DNA of 64,000 nucleotides from assembly GCF_030385785.1 (NCBI RefSeq), contig NZ_JAUEDK010000009.1:1-64000 (forward strand). Reading direction: 5' to 3'. The position numbers were made by a program, and so were the translations under genes. This DNA is from Crenobacter oryzisoli (GTDB lineage: Bacteria; Pseudomonadota; Gammaproteobacteria; Burkholderiales; Chromobacteriaceae). The first letter of the stretch is position 1; each line of letters starts with the position of its first letter. The notes under the pieces were generated by a model. That model saw nothing but the letters and a program-made list of their open reading frames with translations. It was not told the origin of the DNA and did no database searches. This document shows positions 51,310 to 61,543 of this stretch, piece by piece.

Positions 51310-51882
51310 TCAGGCGAATTCGATCTTGCCGTCGGCGATCGACTTGAGCACCGCCAGCGACTCGAGGCGTACCCCGGCGTCGCGGATCAGCTTGCCGCCG
51401 CCCTGGAAGCCCTTCTCGATCACAATGCCGACGCCGGCCGGTTCCGCCCCTGCCTGCTTGACGATATCGATCAGGCCACGGGTGGCATGGCCGTGCGCGA
51501 GAAAGTCGTCGATGATCAGCACCCGCTCACCCGGTTTCAGGTAGCGGCGCGACACACGTACCTTGTAGACCTGCTGCTTGGTGAACGAGTACACCTCGGT
51601 CTCGAACGCGTCGGCATCGAGGTTAAGACTCTGGGTCTTTTTCGCGAACACCACCGGTGGGTAACCAAAATGGCGAGCTGCCATCGCCGCCACCGCAATG
51701 CCGGATGCTTCGATGGTCAGGATCTTGTCGATCTTCACACCGGCGAAGCGGCGGGCGAACTCCGCCCCCATCGCATCGAGCAGCTCGACATCGAGCTGAT
51801 GATTGAGAAAGTTGTCGACCTTCAGAACGAAACCATCCAGGAGTCGGCCTTCGGTCAGGATCTTGTGCTTGAGCTGTTCCAT
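51310..51882 (-). CDS. xpt: Xanthine phosphoribosyltransferase
   Basis: This is a 190-residue type I phosphoribosyltransferase for purine salvage (xanthine to XMP). [20 protein letters not shown] is the Xpt start; [12 protein letters not shown] and the PRPP loop [17 protein letters not shown] follow. It resembles the Bacillus-type Xpt more than E. coli Gpt. No purine riboswitch is seen in the 80 bp ahead of it; it follows bioD on the same strand. Confidence 0.93.
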   Translation of the reverse strand: MEQLKHKILTEGRLLDGFVLKVDNFLNHQLDVELLDAMGAEFARRFAGVKIDKILTIEASGIAVAAMAARHFGYPPVVFAKKTQSLNLDADAFETEVYSFTKQQVYKVRVSRRYLKPGERVLIIDDFLAHGHATRGLIDIVKQAGAEPAGVGIVIEKGFQGGGKLIRDAGVRLESLAVLKSIADGKIEFA

Positions 51883-51963
51883 GCTGGGTGCGGCAAAATT
51901 CAGAATTGAATCATGAAATTGTAACGCATGCACCCCGGCCCTGTCGGACGACAAATCTTCTTA

Positions 51964-52596
51964 TTAAGATTTTTGCTCGAAAGGAATTTCCAGCAGCAGT
52001 GGAGCATGGATATGCGCCTTTAAGGTTGCCAGATTGTCCTCGTAGGCCGGTTGATCGGGCACAATCCGATTGGCGACCCAGCCGGCCAGCGGCAGACCTG
52101 ACGCCTCAATGGCCTGCGCAGTCAAGAGCGCATGGTTGATGCAGCCAAGCCGCATCCCGACCACCAAGATGATCGGCAGGTCCAGCGCCCACGCGAGATC
52201 GCGCATGAACAGCGTGTCGGACAGTGGCGCGAACCAGCCGCCTGCGCCCTCTACCAGCACCAGGTCGGCCTGTTCAGCCAATGCTAGGTAGTGCGCCTTG
52301 ATCGTGTCGAGCGAGATGGCTACGCCGGCCTCGCGCGCGGCGATATGCGGGGAGACCGGCGGCAGGAAGCGATACGGGTTCATCAGTTCACGGTCGGTCT
52401 GCCCGCTGGCGGCGACCAAGCGCTCGACGTCGTCGTTGACCCAACGACCGTCCGGCAGAACCTCGCAGCCGGCAGCGATCGGCTTCATCGCCATCACTCG
52501 CTTGCCCTCGCTCCGCCACTGCTCAATCAGCCGCACCGCCGCGTGTGTCTTGCCGATTTCGGTATCGGTGCCGGTGATGAAATAGCCTTGGGCCAT
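51964..52596 (-). CDS. bioD: Dethiobiotin synthetase
   Basis: This is a 210-residue ATP-dependent enzyme of biotin synthesis: YFITGTDTEIGKTHAAVRL is the P-loop region, MKPIAAGCE supplies substrate Lys, and LVEGAGGWFAPLSD the second loop. The other bio genes are not adjacent, so bioD is isolated here, upstream of xpt. Confidence 0.95.
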   Translation of the reverse strand: MAQGYFITGTDTEIGKTHAAVRLIEQWRSEGKRVMAMKPIAAGCEVLPDGRWVNDDVERLVAASGQTDRELMNPYRFLPPVSPHIAAREAGVAISLDTIKAHYLALAEQADLVLVEGAGGWFAPLSDTLFMRDLAWALDLPIILVVGMRLGCINHALLTAQAIEASGLPLAGWVANRIVPDQPAYEDNLATLKAHIHAPLLLEIPFEQKS

Positions 52597-52679
52597 GGCG
52601 GAAGCACTCCTGCGGAGACAGAAAGGCCGTCAGCTTGAGCCAAACCCGCCCCGCTGGCAAGCCGTCAAACGGACGCACG

Positions 52680-52706
52680 AAAGCAGGCCCTTGTGGAGCC
52701 TGCTTT
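52680..52706 (-). terminator. Terminator after leuA
   Basis: AAAGCAGGC and GCCTGCTTT form a 9-bp stem around a 9-base loop, about 57 bp past the leuA stop. The downstream T-run is short (TTTC). Confidence 0.6.
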
Positions 52707-52763
52707 GACCAGCGAACGGCGGATCACGCGGTCCCGGCAATGTTCAGGTGTCGCGGATTGCGC

Positions 52764-54554
52764 TTACACCGAGGTTTGCGGATTCGGACGTTCTGCCCGG
52801 CTATGCAATTTGTTCAGTGCCGACAGGTAGGCCTTGGCGCCGGCGACGATCACGTCGGTGTCGGCCCCCTGACCGGACACGATGCGGCCATCGCGTGACA
52901 GGCGTACCGTCACCTCGCCCTGCGATTCGGTGCCCTTGGTCACCGCGTTGACCGAATAGAGTTCCAGTTCGGCCGCGCTGTGGACCACGCTCTCGATGGC
53001 CTTGAAGGTGGCATCGACCGGGCCGGAGCCAACCGACTCGGCGCGCTTCTCTTCACCCTGCGCGATGAACACGATCTCGGCGTGCGGCGCTTCACCGGTC
53101 TCGGTGTGGATCTTCAACGACACGAAGTTGAAGTCCTCCTGGCCGAGCGACACCATCTCGTCCGACACCAGCGCGTGCAGGTCCTCGTCGAAGATCTCGC
53201 GCTTCTTGTCGGCCAGCTCCTTGAAGCGAGCGAACGCGGCATTCAGCGCCTCCTCGCTGTCGAGATGAATGCCCAGTTCGGCGAGCTTGGTGCGGAACGC
53301 GTTGCGGCCGGACAGCTTGCCGAGGGTCAGGCGGTTGGTGCTCCAGCCAACACTCTCGGCCGACATGATCTCGTAGGTTTCACGGTGCTTGAGCACGCCG
53401 TCCTGGTGAATGCCCGACTCGTGGGCGAAGGCATTGGCACCGACGATGGCCTTGTTCGGCTGCACCGGGTAGCCGGTGACGGTGGACACCAGCTTGGAAG
53501 CCGGCACGATCTGGGTGGTGTCGATACGGGTATCCACGTTGAAGATGTCACGACGGGTCTTCACCGCCATCACGATTTCTTCCATCGCCGCGTTGCCGGC
53601 ACGCTCGCCAAGGCCGTTAATGGTGCACTCCACCTGGCGGGCGCCGCCGAGCACCGCAGCCAGGCTGTTGGCCACCGCCATGCCCAGGTCGTTGTGGCAG
53701 TGCGCCGACCAGATCACCTTGTCGCCGCCCGGAGTCTTGGCGATCAGCTCGCGGAAGAACGCTTCAGTCTTCTGCGGCACCGCGTAGCCGACCGTATCCG
53801 GCACGTTCAAGGTGGTGGCACCGGCCTTGATCACCTCGCCGAAGATGCGGGCGAGAAAATCGATATCGGAACGCAACGCATCTTCGGCCGAGAATTCGAC
53901 GTCGTCGGTGTATTCGCGCGCCAAGGTCACCGCCTTCACCGCCGCCTCGACCACCTGATCCGGGCTCATGCGCAGCTTATGCTCCATGTGGATCGGGCTG
54001 GTAGCGATGAAGGTGTGGATGCGGCCACGCGCGGCCGGCTTGATCGCCTCGCCGGCGGCACGGATGTCGCGCTCGTTGGCACGGGCCAGGCTACAGACGG
54101 TCGACTCCTTGATCACCTCGGCGATCGCACGGATTGCGTCGGCATCGCCTGGGCTCGCCGCAGCGAAACCGGCCTCGATGATGTCGACGCCGAGCCGCTC
54201 CAGCTGGCGCGCGATGCGGATCTTTTCTTCCTTGGTCATCGACGCGCCCGGGCTCTGCTCGCCGTCGCGCAAGGTGGTGTCGAAGATGTACAAGCGATCG
54301 CTCATGATAGGTGACTCTCCCTGTCCCGATCGGGTCCCACCGATCAGATAATCGTTGAAGTTGAACGATTTACCGACTCCCGCCGCGAGCAGGGCCAGTT
54401 TATTTAATTGCGCCAAGGGCAGACTGCCGCGTTCGCGCCACTTGTAAACAGCGGCACGCGACACCGGATCGTCGGGGAAGGCCCGATTGAGCTCGTCGGC
54501 CAGCTTGCCCGGGCCGCCGAAGTCTGCGATCAGTCGTTCGATGTCGAGTTGCAT
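52764..54554 (-). CDS. leuA: 2-isopropylmalate synthase with in-frame N-terminal helix-turn-helix extension
   Basis: From the ATG at 54305 the frame encodes a normal 513-residue Leu[21 protein letters not shown], then [16 protein letters not shown] (metal His), [18 protein letters not shown], and a C-terminal leucine-feedback domain. The same frame is open a further 249 bases to an ATG at 54554 with AAGGG 6 nt upstream, adding about 83 residues that read as a Cro/YdaS-like DNA-binding fold ([40 protein letters not shown]). A promoter starts transcription about 23 nt before 54554, so the extension is transcribed. The internal start has GGGAG 11 nt upstream, so both a 596- and a 513-residue product are possible. 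Confidence 0.9.
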   Translation of the reverse strand: MQLDIERLIADFGGPGKLADELNRAFPDDPVSRAAVYKWRERGSLPLAQLNKLALLAAGVGKSFNFNDYLIGGTRSGQGESPIMSDRLYIFDTTLRDGEQSPGASMTKEEKIRIARQLERLGVDIIEAGFAAASPGDADAIRAIAEVIKESTVCSLARANERDIRAAGEAIKPAARGRIHTFIATSPIHMEHKLRMSPDQVVEAAVKAVTLAREYTDDVEFSAEDALRSDIDFLARIFGEVIKAGATTLNVPDTVGYAVPQKTEAFFRELIAKTPGGDKVIWSAHCHNDLGMAVANSLAAVLGGARQVECTINGLGERAGNAAMEEIVMAVKTRRDIFNVDTRIDTTQIVPASKLVSTVTGYPVQPNKAIVGANAFAHESGIHQDGVLKHRETYEIMSAESVGWSTNRLTLGKLSGRNAFRTKLAELGIHLDSEEALNAAFARFKELADKKREIFDEDLHALVSDEMVSLGQEDFNFVSLKIHTETGEAPHAEIVFIAQGEEKRAESVGSGPVDATFKAIESVVHSAAELELYSVNAVTKGTESQGEVTVRLSRDGRIVSGQGADTDVIVAGAKAYLSALNKLHSRAERPNPQTSV

Positions 54555-54583
54555 GTCACACCCTTGCGTTGTCATTGAGATCG

Positions 54584-54613
54584 AGAATAGGGAAAAGTTG
54601 GACATCTGGTCAA
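54584..54613 (-). promoter_or_regulatory. Sigma70 promoter of leuA with operator over the -35 box
   Basis: Read leftwards: -35 TTGACC (54613-54608), 18-bp spacer, -10 TATTCT (54589-54584), predicted start near 54577. The repeat ttggacatctggtcaa (54598-54613) covers the -35 box and most of the spacer, a classic repressor position. Confidence 0.75.
54598..54613. promoter_or_regulatory. leuA operator copy 1
   Basis: ttggacatctggtcaa: arms TTGGAC and GTCaA around a 5-base centre, imperfectly palindromic. It shares 13 of its first 14 bases with copy 2. Confidence 0.6.
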
Positions 54614-54670
54614 CCAGTTTTCAGAATTTTTCCATAAAAACCGTAAAACACCGTGTCTAACACGCAAATA

Positions 54671-54687
54671 TTGGACATATGGTCCAA
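54671..54687. promoter_or_regulatory. leuA operator copy 2
   Basis: ttggacatatggtccaa: perfect 6-bp arms TTGGAC / GTCCAA around ATATG. Its centre lies 73-74 bp upstream of copy 1, close to seven turns of B-DNA, so two bound dimers would face the same side and could loop. Confidence 0.6.
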
Positions 54688-54728
54688 TTTATTTCCCAAG
54701 AGGGCGCCCTGCGGACCTCCAGACGCAA

Positions 54729-54754
54729 AAAAAGGGCGGCTCACGCCGCCCTTT
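54729..54754 (-). terminator. Rho-independent terminator after pssA
   Basis: Read leftwards: AAAGGGCGGC, loop GTGA, GCCGCCCTTT then TTTT. Strong, 22 bp past the pssA stop; it insulates pssA from leuA. Confidence 0.92.
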
Positions 54755-54775
54755 CGGGAAATTAAATACACCGCT

Positions 54776-55549
54776 TCACACCGCCGGACGCCCGGGCGTC
54801 TGCTTGCCATTGCGCCCCATGCCGAGCAGCGCCATCACATAACCGGACAGGCCGTAACCGACGAAGAAGCCGAACAGCACCAGCGGCGGCTCGGACACGA
54901 TCAGCAGGATACCGATCACCACCACCAGCAATGCCATGAACGGCACCTTACGGCGCACGTGGATCTCCTTGAAGCTCCAGAAGCGCACATTCACCACCAT
55001 CGAAATGCCGGCGAACGCGGTGAAGCCCAGCGTGACCCAATTTAGGTACGGCAGATCGGTGTACTGATAGGCATGGCAGATCCACACCAGCCCCGCTACC
55101 AGCGCCGCTGCCGCCGGACTCGGCAGACCGGTGAACCAGCGCTTGTCGGCCGTGCCGAGCATCGTGTTGAAGCGCGCCAGGCGCAGCGCAGCGCATGCGC
55201 AATAGATGAACGCGACCATCCAGCCTAGCTTGCCCAGATCCTTGAGCATCCACTCGTAGGCGATCAGCGCCGGTGCCACGCCGAAGCTAACCATATCGGA
55301 AAGACTGTCGAACTCGGCGCCGAAGGCGCTCTGGCTATGCGTCAGCCGCGCCACCCGACCGTCCAGGCCGTCCAGGATCATCGCGAGGAACACCGCCACC
55401 GCCGCCACCTCAAACTTGGTGTTCATCGCCTGCACGACGCCGTAGAAGCCGGCGAACAGCGCCGCCAGCGTAAACAGGTTGGGGAGAAGATAAATGCCCT
55501 GGCGCCGGAGCGTTGGCTTTTCCGGTCTGAGGGAGTCAGGAGTCTGCAT
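54776..55549 (-). CDS. pssA: CDP-diacylglycerol-serine O-phosphatidyltransferase
   Basis: This is a 257-residue membrane enzyme. The CDP-alcohol phosphatidyltransferase motif DGLDGRVARLTHSQSAFGAE followed by FDSLSD supplies the three catalytic Asp. About eight membrane helices (LLPNLFTLAALFAGFYGV; VPFMALLVVVIGILLIV). It makes phosphatidylserine, the substrate of the divergently encoded psd. The start at 55549 is set by the typical basic N-terminus. Confidence 0.95.
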   Translation of the reverse strand: MQTPDSLRPEKPTLRRQGIYLLPNLFTLAALFAGFYGVVQAMNTKFEVAAVAVFLAMILDGLDGRVARLTHSQSAFGAEFDSLSDMVSFGVAPALIAYEWMLKDLGKLGWMVAFIYCACAALRLARFNTMLGTADKRWFTGLPSPAAAALVAGLVWICHAYQYTDLPYLNWVTLGFTAFAGISMVVNVRFWSFKEIHVRRKVPFMALLVVVIGILLIVSEPPLVLFGFFVGYGLSGYVMALLGMGRNGKQTPGRPAV

Positions 55550-55699
55550 CTTCACTTTCCGCAGAAGACAACGGCGCCACGGCACCGTTGCGGTTGGTAT
55601 CAATAACTTACTATTGTAACGCGAGCAGCGCGCCGAGCGCGACCGGCAGGCGGATAGGCTATACTTTGCTGCTTTGACCGAATTCTTGGGAATCTACCC

Positions 55700-56539
55700 T
55701 TGTCCGAGCGCCTTTTCGTCCAGCTGCAGCACCTGCTGCCCAAGCTTCTCATCACACGCCTGTTCGGCTTTGTCGCGCGTCGGCGCGCCGGTGCGCTGAC
55801 GCAGTGGATGATACGCCGCTTCATCGCCAAATACGGCGTTGACATGTCGGAGGCGGCCGAGCCCAATCCGCACGGCTACACCCGCTTCAACGATTTCTTC
55901 ACCCGGGCACTGAAGCCGGGTTTGCGTCCGCTGGCGGCGACGCAGCTGGTCTGTCCGGTGGACGGCGCGATCAGCCAGTTCGGCCGCATCGAGCGCGATC
56001 AAATCTTCCAGGCCAAAGGCAAGTCCTATAGCAGCGGCGCCCTACTGGCCAGCGATGCCGCGCAAGCCCGCCAGTTCGACGACGGCCTGTTCGCCACCAT
56101 CTACCTGAGTCCGCGCGACTATCACCGCATCCACATGCCGTGTGACGGCCGCCTGCTCTCGATGAGTTATGTGCCGGGCGAACTGTACTCGGTCAACCCG
56201 GCCACCGCACGTGGCGTCGACGGCCTGTTCGCCCGCAACGAACGCGTGGTCTGCCACTTCGACTCCCCACACGGCCCGTTCGCCCTGGTGCTGGTCGGCG
56301 CCACCATCGTCGGCAGCATGGAGACGGTGTGGCACGGCGTAATCAACCCGCCGCGCAGCGCCAATGTGCGGCGCTGGGACTATCGCGACCAGAACATCAC
56401 TCTGAAGAAGGGCGAGGAGATGGGGCGTTTCCTGCTAGGCTCGACCGTGGTGCTGCTATTCCCGAAGGGTCCGCTCACTTTCAATGCCGACTGGGCGCCG
56501 GCACGCGCAGTGCGAATGGGCGAGGCGATGGCCGACTGA
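55700..56539 (+). CDS. psd: Phosphatidylserine decarboxylase proenzyme
   Basis: This is a 279-residue proenzyme. GYTRFNDFFTRALKPG and LSPRDYHRIHMPCDG (catalytic His) precede the self-cleavage motif LGST (in FLLGSTVVLLFP), where Ser becomes the pyruvoyl group of the small alpha chain. It makes phosphatidylethanolamine in the inner membrane. No ATG fits; the TTG at 55700 begins right at the family N-terminus (SERLFVQLQHLLPK). Divergent from pssA by 150 bp with a TATACT at about 55664. Confidence 0.94.
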   Translation: MSERLFVQLQHLLPKLLITRLFGFVARRRAGALTQWMIRRFIAKYGVDMSEAAEPNPHGYTRFNDFFTRALKPGLRPLAATQLVCPVDGAISQFGRIERDQIFQAKGKSYSSGALLASDAAQARQFDDGLFATIYLSPRDYHRIHMPCDGRLLSMSYVPGELYSVNPATARGVDGLFARNERVVCHFDSPHGPFALVLVGATIVGSMETVWHGVINPPRSANVRRWDYRDQNITLKKGEEMGRFLLGSTVVLLFPKGPLTFNADWAPARAVRMGEAMAD

Positions 56540-56577
56540 ACGGCCCGCCACCCGACTCGCACCTGAGGCGCTCTTAC

Positions 56578-56609
56578 AAAAAAAAGCCGGGATCGCTCCC
56601 GGCTTTTTT
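56578..56609. terminator. Bidirectional terminator between psd and ilvC
   Basis: AAAAAGCCGGGA, loop TCGC, TCCCGGCTTTTT: a 12-bp stem with A- and T-tracts on both sides, between convergent genes. Confidence 0.92.
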
Positions 56610-56627
56610 ACTTGCTTTGAATCAGGC

Positions 56628-57653
<1,026 letters not shown>

Positions 57654-57744
57654 CTATATATTTCGGGGCACCGCCGTCGGGCGGCGCCCAAGTTTGCTAA
57701 TGCGTTACGGCTATCCGGCGGGAACCAGCCCCGCCGCCGACGAC

Positions 57745-58236
57745 TCAGATTTTCAGAATCCGCTCGCCGCGACCGATCCCCGATGCACCAGTACGGACCG
57801 TTTCCAGGATCACTGTACGGTCGACCGCCTCGATAAAGGCGTTGAGCTTGTCGCTGGTGCCGGTGAGCTCGAGGGTGTAGGTCTTCTCGGTCACGTCGAT
57901 GATGCGGCCGCGGAAGATGTCCGCCATCCGCTTCATCTCTTCACGATCCTTGCCTGTCGCGCGCACCTTGATCAGCATCAGTTCGCGCTCGATATGCTCG
58001 GACTCGTTCAGGTCGATCACCTTGACCACCTCGATCAGCTTGTTGAGCTGCTTGGTGATCTGTTCGATCACATCGTCGGAGCCGTGGGTGACGATGGTCA
58101 TACGTGACAGTGTCGCATCCTCGGTGGTGGACACGGTCAGCGAATCGATGTTGTAACCGCGGGCCGAAAACAGGCCCACGACGCGGGACAAGGCGCCCGC
58201 TTCGTTTTCAAGCAAAATGGAAAGAATATGTCGCAT
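57745..58236 (-). CDS. ilvN: Acetolactate synthase small (regulatory) subunit
   Basis: This is a 163-residue regulatory subunit. It has an N-terminal ACT domain (RHILSILLENEAGALSRVVG, valine site) and a C-terminal domain (GRIIDVTEKTYTLELTGTSD). It confers feedback inhibition and activates the large subunit. It resembles the IlvH/IlvN type III group. 17 bp after ilvB. Confidence 0.96.
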   Translation of the reverse strand: MRHILSILLENEAGALSRVVGLFSARGYNIDSLTVSTTEDATLSRMTIVTHGSDDVIEQITKQLNKLIEVVKVIDLNESEHIERELMLIKVRATGKDREEMKRMADIFRGRIIDVTEKTYTLELTGTSDKLNAFIEAVDRTVILETVRTGASGIGRGERILKI

Positions 58237-58253
58237 GTTCAGGCCGTCCTCGA

Positions 58254-60017
58254 TCAGCACAGGTTGCCGTAGTCACGTTCGGACTCGGCCGCTTGCGCAT
58301 CGCGCATGTGCGGCGGCAGGTCCATCTCGTCCAGGCCCTTGCCGTTACCGACCATCGGGTAGACGTTTTCCGACTGATCGGTCAGGAAGTCGAGGAATAC
58401 CAAACGCTCTTTCAGCTTCGGCCCGAACGCTTCGCGCAGCACCGGCTCGACGTCGGACGGCTTTTCCACCTTGAAGCCGACGTGGCCATACGCTTCGGCC
58501 AGTTTCACGAAGTCCGGCAGCGCATCCATGTACGACTCGGAATAGCGGTTGCCGTAGAAGATCTCCTGCCACTGGCGCACCATGCCCAGGTAGCGGTTGT
58601 TCAGGTTCACCAGCTTGACCGGGATGTGGTACTGGTGACAGGTCGACAGCTCCTGGATGTTCATCTGGATCGACGCTTCGCCGGTGATGCAGGCGACTTG
58701 CGCGTCCGGATTGGCCAACTGGGCGCCCATCGCGTACGGCAGGCCGACGCCCATGGTGCCGAGGCCGCCGGAGTTGAGCCACTGCTTCGGACGGTCGAAC
58801 TTGTAGTACTGCGCCGCCCACATCTGGTGCTGGCCGACGTCGGAGGTGATGATCGCGTTGCCGCCGGTCACCTCGAACAGCGTCTCCACCACGTACTGCG
58901 GCTTGATGATCTCGTTGCTGGTCGCGTAGCGCAGCGAGTTCGGCGCGCGCCAGGCGTCGATCTGGCGCCACCAGGCGGCCAGCGGCTCGGCGGCCGGCTT
59001 GGCGCCGGTGGCCTTCAGCACGTCGAGCATCTCGCGCAGCACCAGCTTCACGTCGCCGACGATCGGGATGTCGACCTTGACGCGCTTGGCGATCGAGGAC
59101 GGGTCGACGTCGATGTGGACGATCTTTTTCGGCACGGCGGTGAACTTGGACGGCACGCTGATCACGCGGTCGTCGAAACGCGCGCCGATCGCGATCAGCA
59201 CGTCGCAGTTCTGCATCGCCATATTGGCTTCGTAGGTGCCGTGCATGCCGAGCATGCCGAGGAACTGCGGGTCGGTACCCGGATAGGCGCCCAGGCCCAT
59301 CAGCGTGTTGGTACAAGGCAGGCCCAGCGAGCGCACCAGTTCGCGCACCTCGTCGGCAGCGTTGCCCAGCACCGCGCCGCCACCCACGTAGATGAACGGG
59401 CGCTTGGCTTCGGCCAGCAGGCTGACCGCCTTCTTGATCTGGCCCGGGTGACCGCGGGTCACCGGGGTATAGGAACGAATGTTGACGCTATCCGGCCAGT
59501 GGAACTCGGCCAGAGTCTGCTGCACATCCTTCGGGATGTCGACCACCACCGGGCCGGGACGGCCGGTCTTGGCGATGTAGAATGCCTTCTTGATGGTGGA
59601 CGCCAGCTCGGCGATGTCCTTGACCAGGAAGTTGTGCTTCACACACGGCCGCGACATGCCGATCATGTCGACTTCCTGGAAGGCATCCAGGCCGATGGCC
59701 GGGGTGCCGACCTGGCCGGAGATCACCACCAGCGGGATCGAGTCGAGATAGGCGGTGGCAATGCCGGTGAGGGCATTGGTCGCGCCGGGACCGGAGGTCA
59801 CCAGCGCCACGCCGACCTTGTCGCTGGAGCGCGAATAAGCATCGGCGGCATGCACCGCTGCCTGCTCGTGCCGCACCAGCACGTGTTTGAATGCATCTTG
59901 CTTGAAGATGGCATCGTATATTTCGAGTACCGCACCACCAGGGTAGCCGAAGACGAATTCAACGCCTTCTTCCTGGAGACTGCGGACGACGATTTCCGCG
60001 CCCGAGATCTGCATCAT
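58254..60017 (-). CDS. ilvB: Acetolactate synthase large (catalytic) subunit
   Basis: This is a 587-residue TPP enzyme. FGYPGGAVLEIYDAIF with VRHEQAAVHAADAYSR (catalytic Glu), VTSGPGATNALTGIATAYLD, the FAD segment, and the TPP motif GEASIQMNIQELSTCHQYHI are present. The TPP motif usually reads GDGSF; here it begins GEAS, a common variation in this class. AGAGG precedes a double ATG. First gene of ilvBNC. Confidence 0.96.
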   Translation of the reverse strand: MMQISGAEIVVRSLQEEGVEFVFGYPGGAVLEIYDAIFKQDAFKHVLVRHEQAAVHAADAYSRSSDKVGVALVTSGPGATNALTGIATAYLDSIPLVVISGQVGTPAIGLDAFQEVDMIGMSRPCVKHNFLVKDIAELASTIKKAFYIAKTGRPGPVVVDIPKDVQQTLAEFHWPDSVNIRSYTPVTRGHPGQIKKAVSLLAEAKRPFIYVGGGAVLGNAADEVRELVRSLGLPCTNTLMGLGAYPGTDPQFLGMLGMHGTYEANMAMQNCDVLIAIGARFDDRVISVPSKFTAVPKKIVHIDVDPSSIAKRVKVDIPIVGDVKLVLREMLDVLKATGAKPAAEPLAAWWRQIDAWRAPNSLRYATSNEIIKPQYVVETLFEVTGGNAIITSDVGQHQMWAAQYYKFDRPKQWLNSGGLGTMGVGLPYAMGAQLANPDAQVACITGEASIQMNIQELSTCHQYHIPVKLVNLNNRYLGMVRQWQEIFYGNRYSESYMDALPDFVKLAEAYGHVGFKVEKPSDVEPVLREAFGPKLKERLVFLDFLTDQSENVYPMVGNGKGLDEMDLPPHMRDAQAAESERDYGNLC

Positions 60018-60062
60018 TGCCTCTTGATTTAATATGAGATTAATCCCAATGTTATGAGTTCG

Positions 60063-60092
60063 AACTTAGCTTATCTGTGAAAGTTCGGTCAA
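60063..60092 (-). promoter_or_regulatory. Sigma70 promoter of ilvBNC
   Basis: Read leftwards: -35 TTGACC (60092-60087), 18-bp spacer, -10 TAAGTT (60068-60063), about 45 bp before the ilvB start. No leader peptide rich in Val, Ile or Leu is visible between them. Confidence 0.6.
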
Positions 60093-60211
60093 GCGCTTTT
60101 GCGCACCTGCAAATCCCCGCCAACGCTTAAAAATCAGTGCTTTCAAGCAGCGCTACCCGACTGCCAACGGGTTTGTTAAGATGGTCCGTTGGCATTGAAA
60201 TTGCTAGTCAA

Positions 60212-60778
60212 ATGGCATCTCGCAAGGAAATGGCCGACTTTCTTCAGTCGGTAGAACGTCGTGCCTTCAAACAGGCGCTGTACGCGGTCCAGGACGAGAA
60301 TAATGCTCTTGACATTGTTCAGGACTCGATGATGAAACTGGCCGACCGTTACGCGCACGCGCCGGCGGCAGAGTTGCCATTGCTGTTTCAACGCATCCTG
60401 CAGAACACCATCCGCGACTTCTACCGGCGCAGCAAGGTGCGACGCTTCTTTATCACGCTGTTCTCCGCACTGGTCCCGGCCCGCCAGGAAGATGAGGGCC
60501 TCGACCCGCTCGAGGTGCTGAACGTCGAATCGGACGAGACGCAGACCAATCCCGAGACCTGGCTGGCACGCAAGGAAGTGAGCCAGCTGATCGAGGGCGC
60601 GATCTCACTGCTGCCCAATCGTCAACGTGAGGCGTTCCTGCTGCGTTACTGGGAAGGACTGGACGTGGCGGAAACAGCCGAAGTGATGGGCTGCTCACAG
60701 GGCAGCGTGAAGACCCACTGCTCTCGCGCTACCCATACGCTGGCCACCATCCTGCAGCAGAAGGGAGTCACGCTATGA
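60212..60778 (+). CDS. RNA polymerase sigma factor, sigma70/ECF-like
   Basis: This is a 188-residue sigma factor with only regions 2 and 4. Region 2 (about 5-75) includes ENNALDIVQDSMMKLADRY. Region 4 (about 125-180) includes LLPNRQREAFLLRYWEGLDV and SQGSVKTHCSRATHTL as the helix-turn-helix. The DUF3619 protein that overlaps it (ATGA) has one membrane helix and may act as the anti-sigma factor. This sigma-DUF3619-DUF3106-RDD block is conserved in betaproteobacteria; the regulon is unknown. Confidence 0.88.
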   Translation: MASRKEMADFLQSVERRAFKQALYAVQDENNALDIVQDSMMKLADRYAHAPAAELPLLFQRILQNTIRDFYRRSKVRRFFITLFSALVPARQEDEGLDPLEVLNVESDETQTNPETWLARKEVSQLIEGAISLLPNRQREAFLLRYWEGLDVAETAEVMGCSQGSVKTHCSRATHTLATILQQKGVTL

Positions 60779-61152
60779 ATCATGATGCCCACGATGACCG
60801 TTTGCCAAACCAGCTGACCCGCGCGCTCGATGCGCCAACCGACGCGCTGACGCTGCGTCAGCTAGAACGCTTGAAGCGCGCCCGCCAAGCGGCGCTGGCA
60901 CGTTATGACATGCGCGCCGAAGAACCGGTCCGCCTGGCCGAGACCGCCGGCCTCTGGCTGAGCCACCACGCCCGGCTGGTACGCCGCGGCGGCGCCGCTC
61001 TGCTCGGCCTACTAGCACTGGCCAGCTCGCTGTGGTTGGCCGAAAGCCAGCTCACCGTCGACGAGAGCCCGACCGAAGCCTCGCTACTGTCCCATGAGCT
61101 CCCTCTGGAGGCATTCCTTGAGCCGACGTTCAGCCGTGCCGTCGAGCAGTAA
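60775..61152 (+). CDS. DUF3619 membrane protein, possible anti-sigma factor
   Basis: This is a 125-residue protein: a cytoplasmic N-terminal half (LPNQLTRALDAPTDALTLRQLERLKRAR), one membrane helix (GGAALLGLLALASSLWLA, about residues 78-96) and a short periplasmic tail. It is coupled to the sigma gene by ATGA and overlaps the next gene. The layout (sigma, then single-pass protein) is that of anti-sigma factors, but no zinc motif is present. The anti-sigma role is inference. Confidence 0.78.
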   Translation: MNHDAHDDRLPNQLTRALDAPTDALTLRQLERLKRARQAALARYDMRAEEPVRLAETAGLWLSHHARLVRRGGAALLGLLALASSLWLAESQLTVDESPTEASLLSHELPLEAFLEPTFSRAVEQ

Positions 61153-61528
61153 GCCCGGCCTCTTTGCCGCCCTCCTCCTGGCCGGGCTCTTCGCTATGCC
61201 GCTGACCGGCTGGGGCACACCCCCCGCGTCGCCGAGCTGGATGCAGCTGTCGGCCGAGCAGCGCGCTGCGCTGACACCGCTGGCGCACGACTGGGATCGC
61301 TACTCGCCGGCCAAGAAACAGCAGATGCTCAACCTGGTCGACGACTATCAGGGTCTCGACGCCGTGCAGCGCCAACGCATGCAGCAGCGGCTGAAAAGCT
61401 GGTCAGAGCTTACCCCGCAGCAGCAGGAAGAGGCGCGCAACAACTGGAAGCACCTGCAGGAGCTACCACCGGCCGAGCGCGCCGCCGCCATCGACCGCCT
61501 GAAGGCGCACTCCGCCACCACCCCCTGA
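61118..61528 (+). CDS. DUF3106 exported protein
   Basis: This is a 136-residue protein with a signal peptide (FAALLLAGLFAMPLTGWG) followed by repeated short helices (WMQLSAEQRAALTPLAHDWD, LKSWSELTPQQQEEARNNW), the DUF3106 pattern reminiscent of CpxP-like periplasmic modulators. The start TTG at 61118 is preferred because GGAGG lies 6 nt upstream; the ATG at 61094 has no ribosome site and overlaps the previous gene by 59 bp. Confidence 0.8.
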   Translation: MSRRSAVPSSSKPGLFAALLLAGLFAMPLTGWGTPPASPSWMQLSAEQRAALTPLAHDWDRYSPAKKQQMLNLVDDYQGLDAVQRQRMQQRLKSWSELTPQQQEEARNNWKHLQELPPAERAAAIDRLKAHSATTP

Positions 61529-61543
61529 CCCGCGACGAGCCTC

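Noticed and set aside
51883-51963. A purine riboswitch before xpt
   Set aside because: The 81-bp gap lacks the three-way-junction pattern and conserved loop bases; it only carries a short AT hairpin at the bioD stop.
54555-54605. Extending leuA to the ATG at 54605
   Set aside because: This ATG lies upstream of the predicted transcription start near 54577 and inside the promoter, so 54554 is the first usable start.
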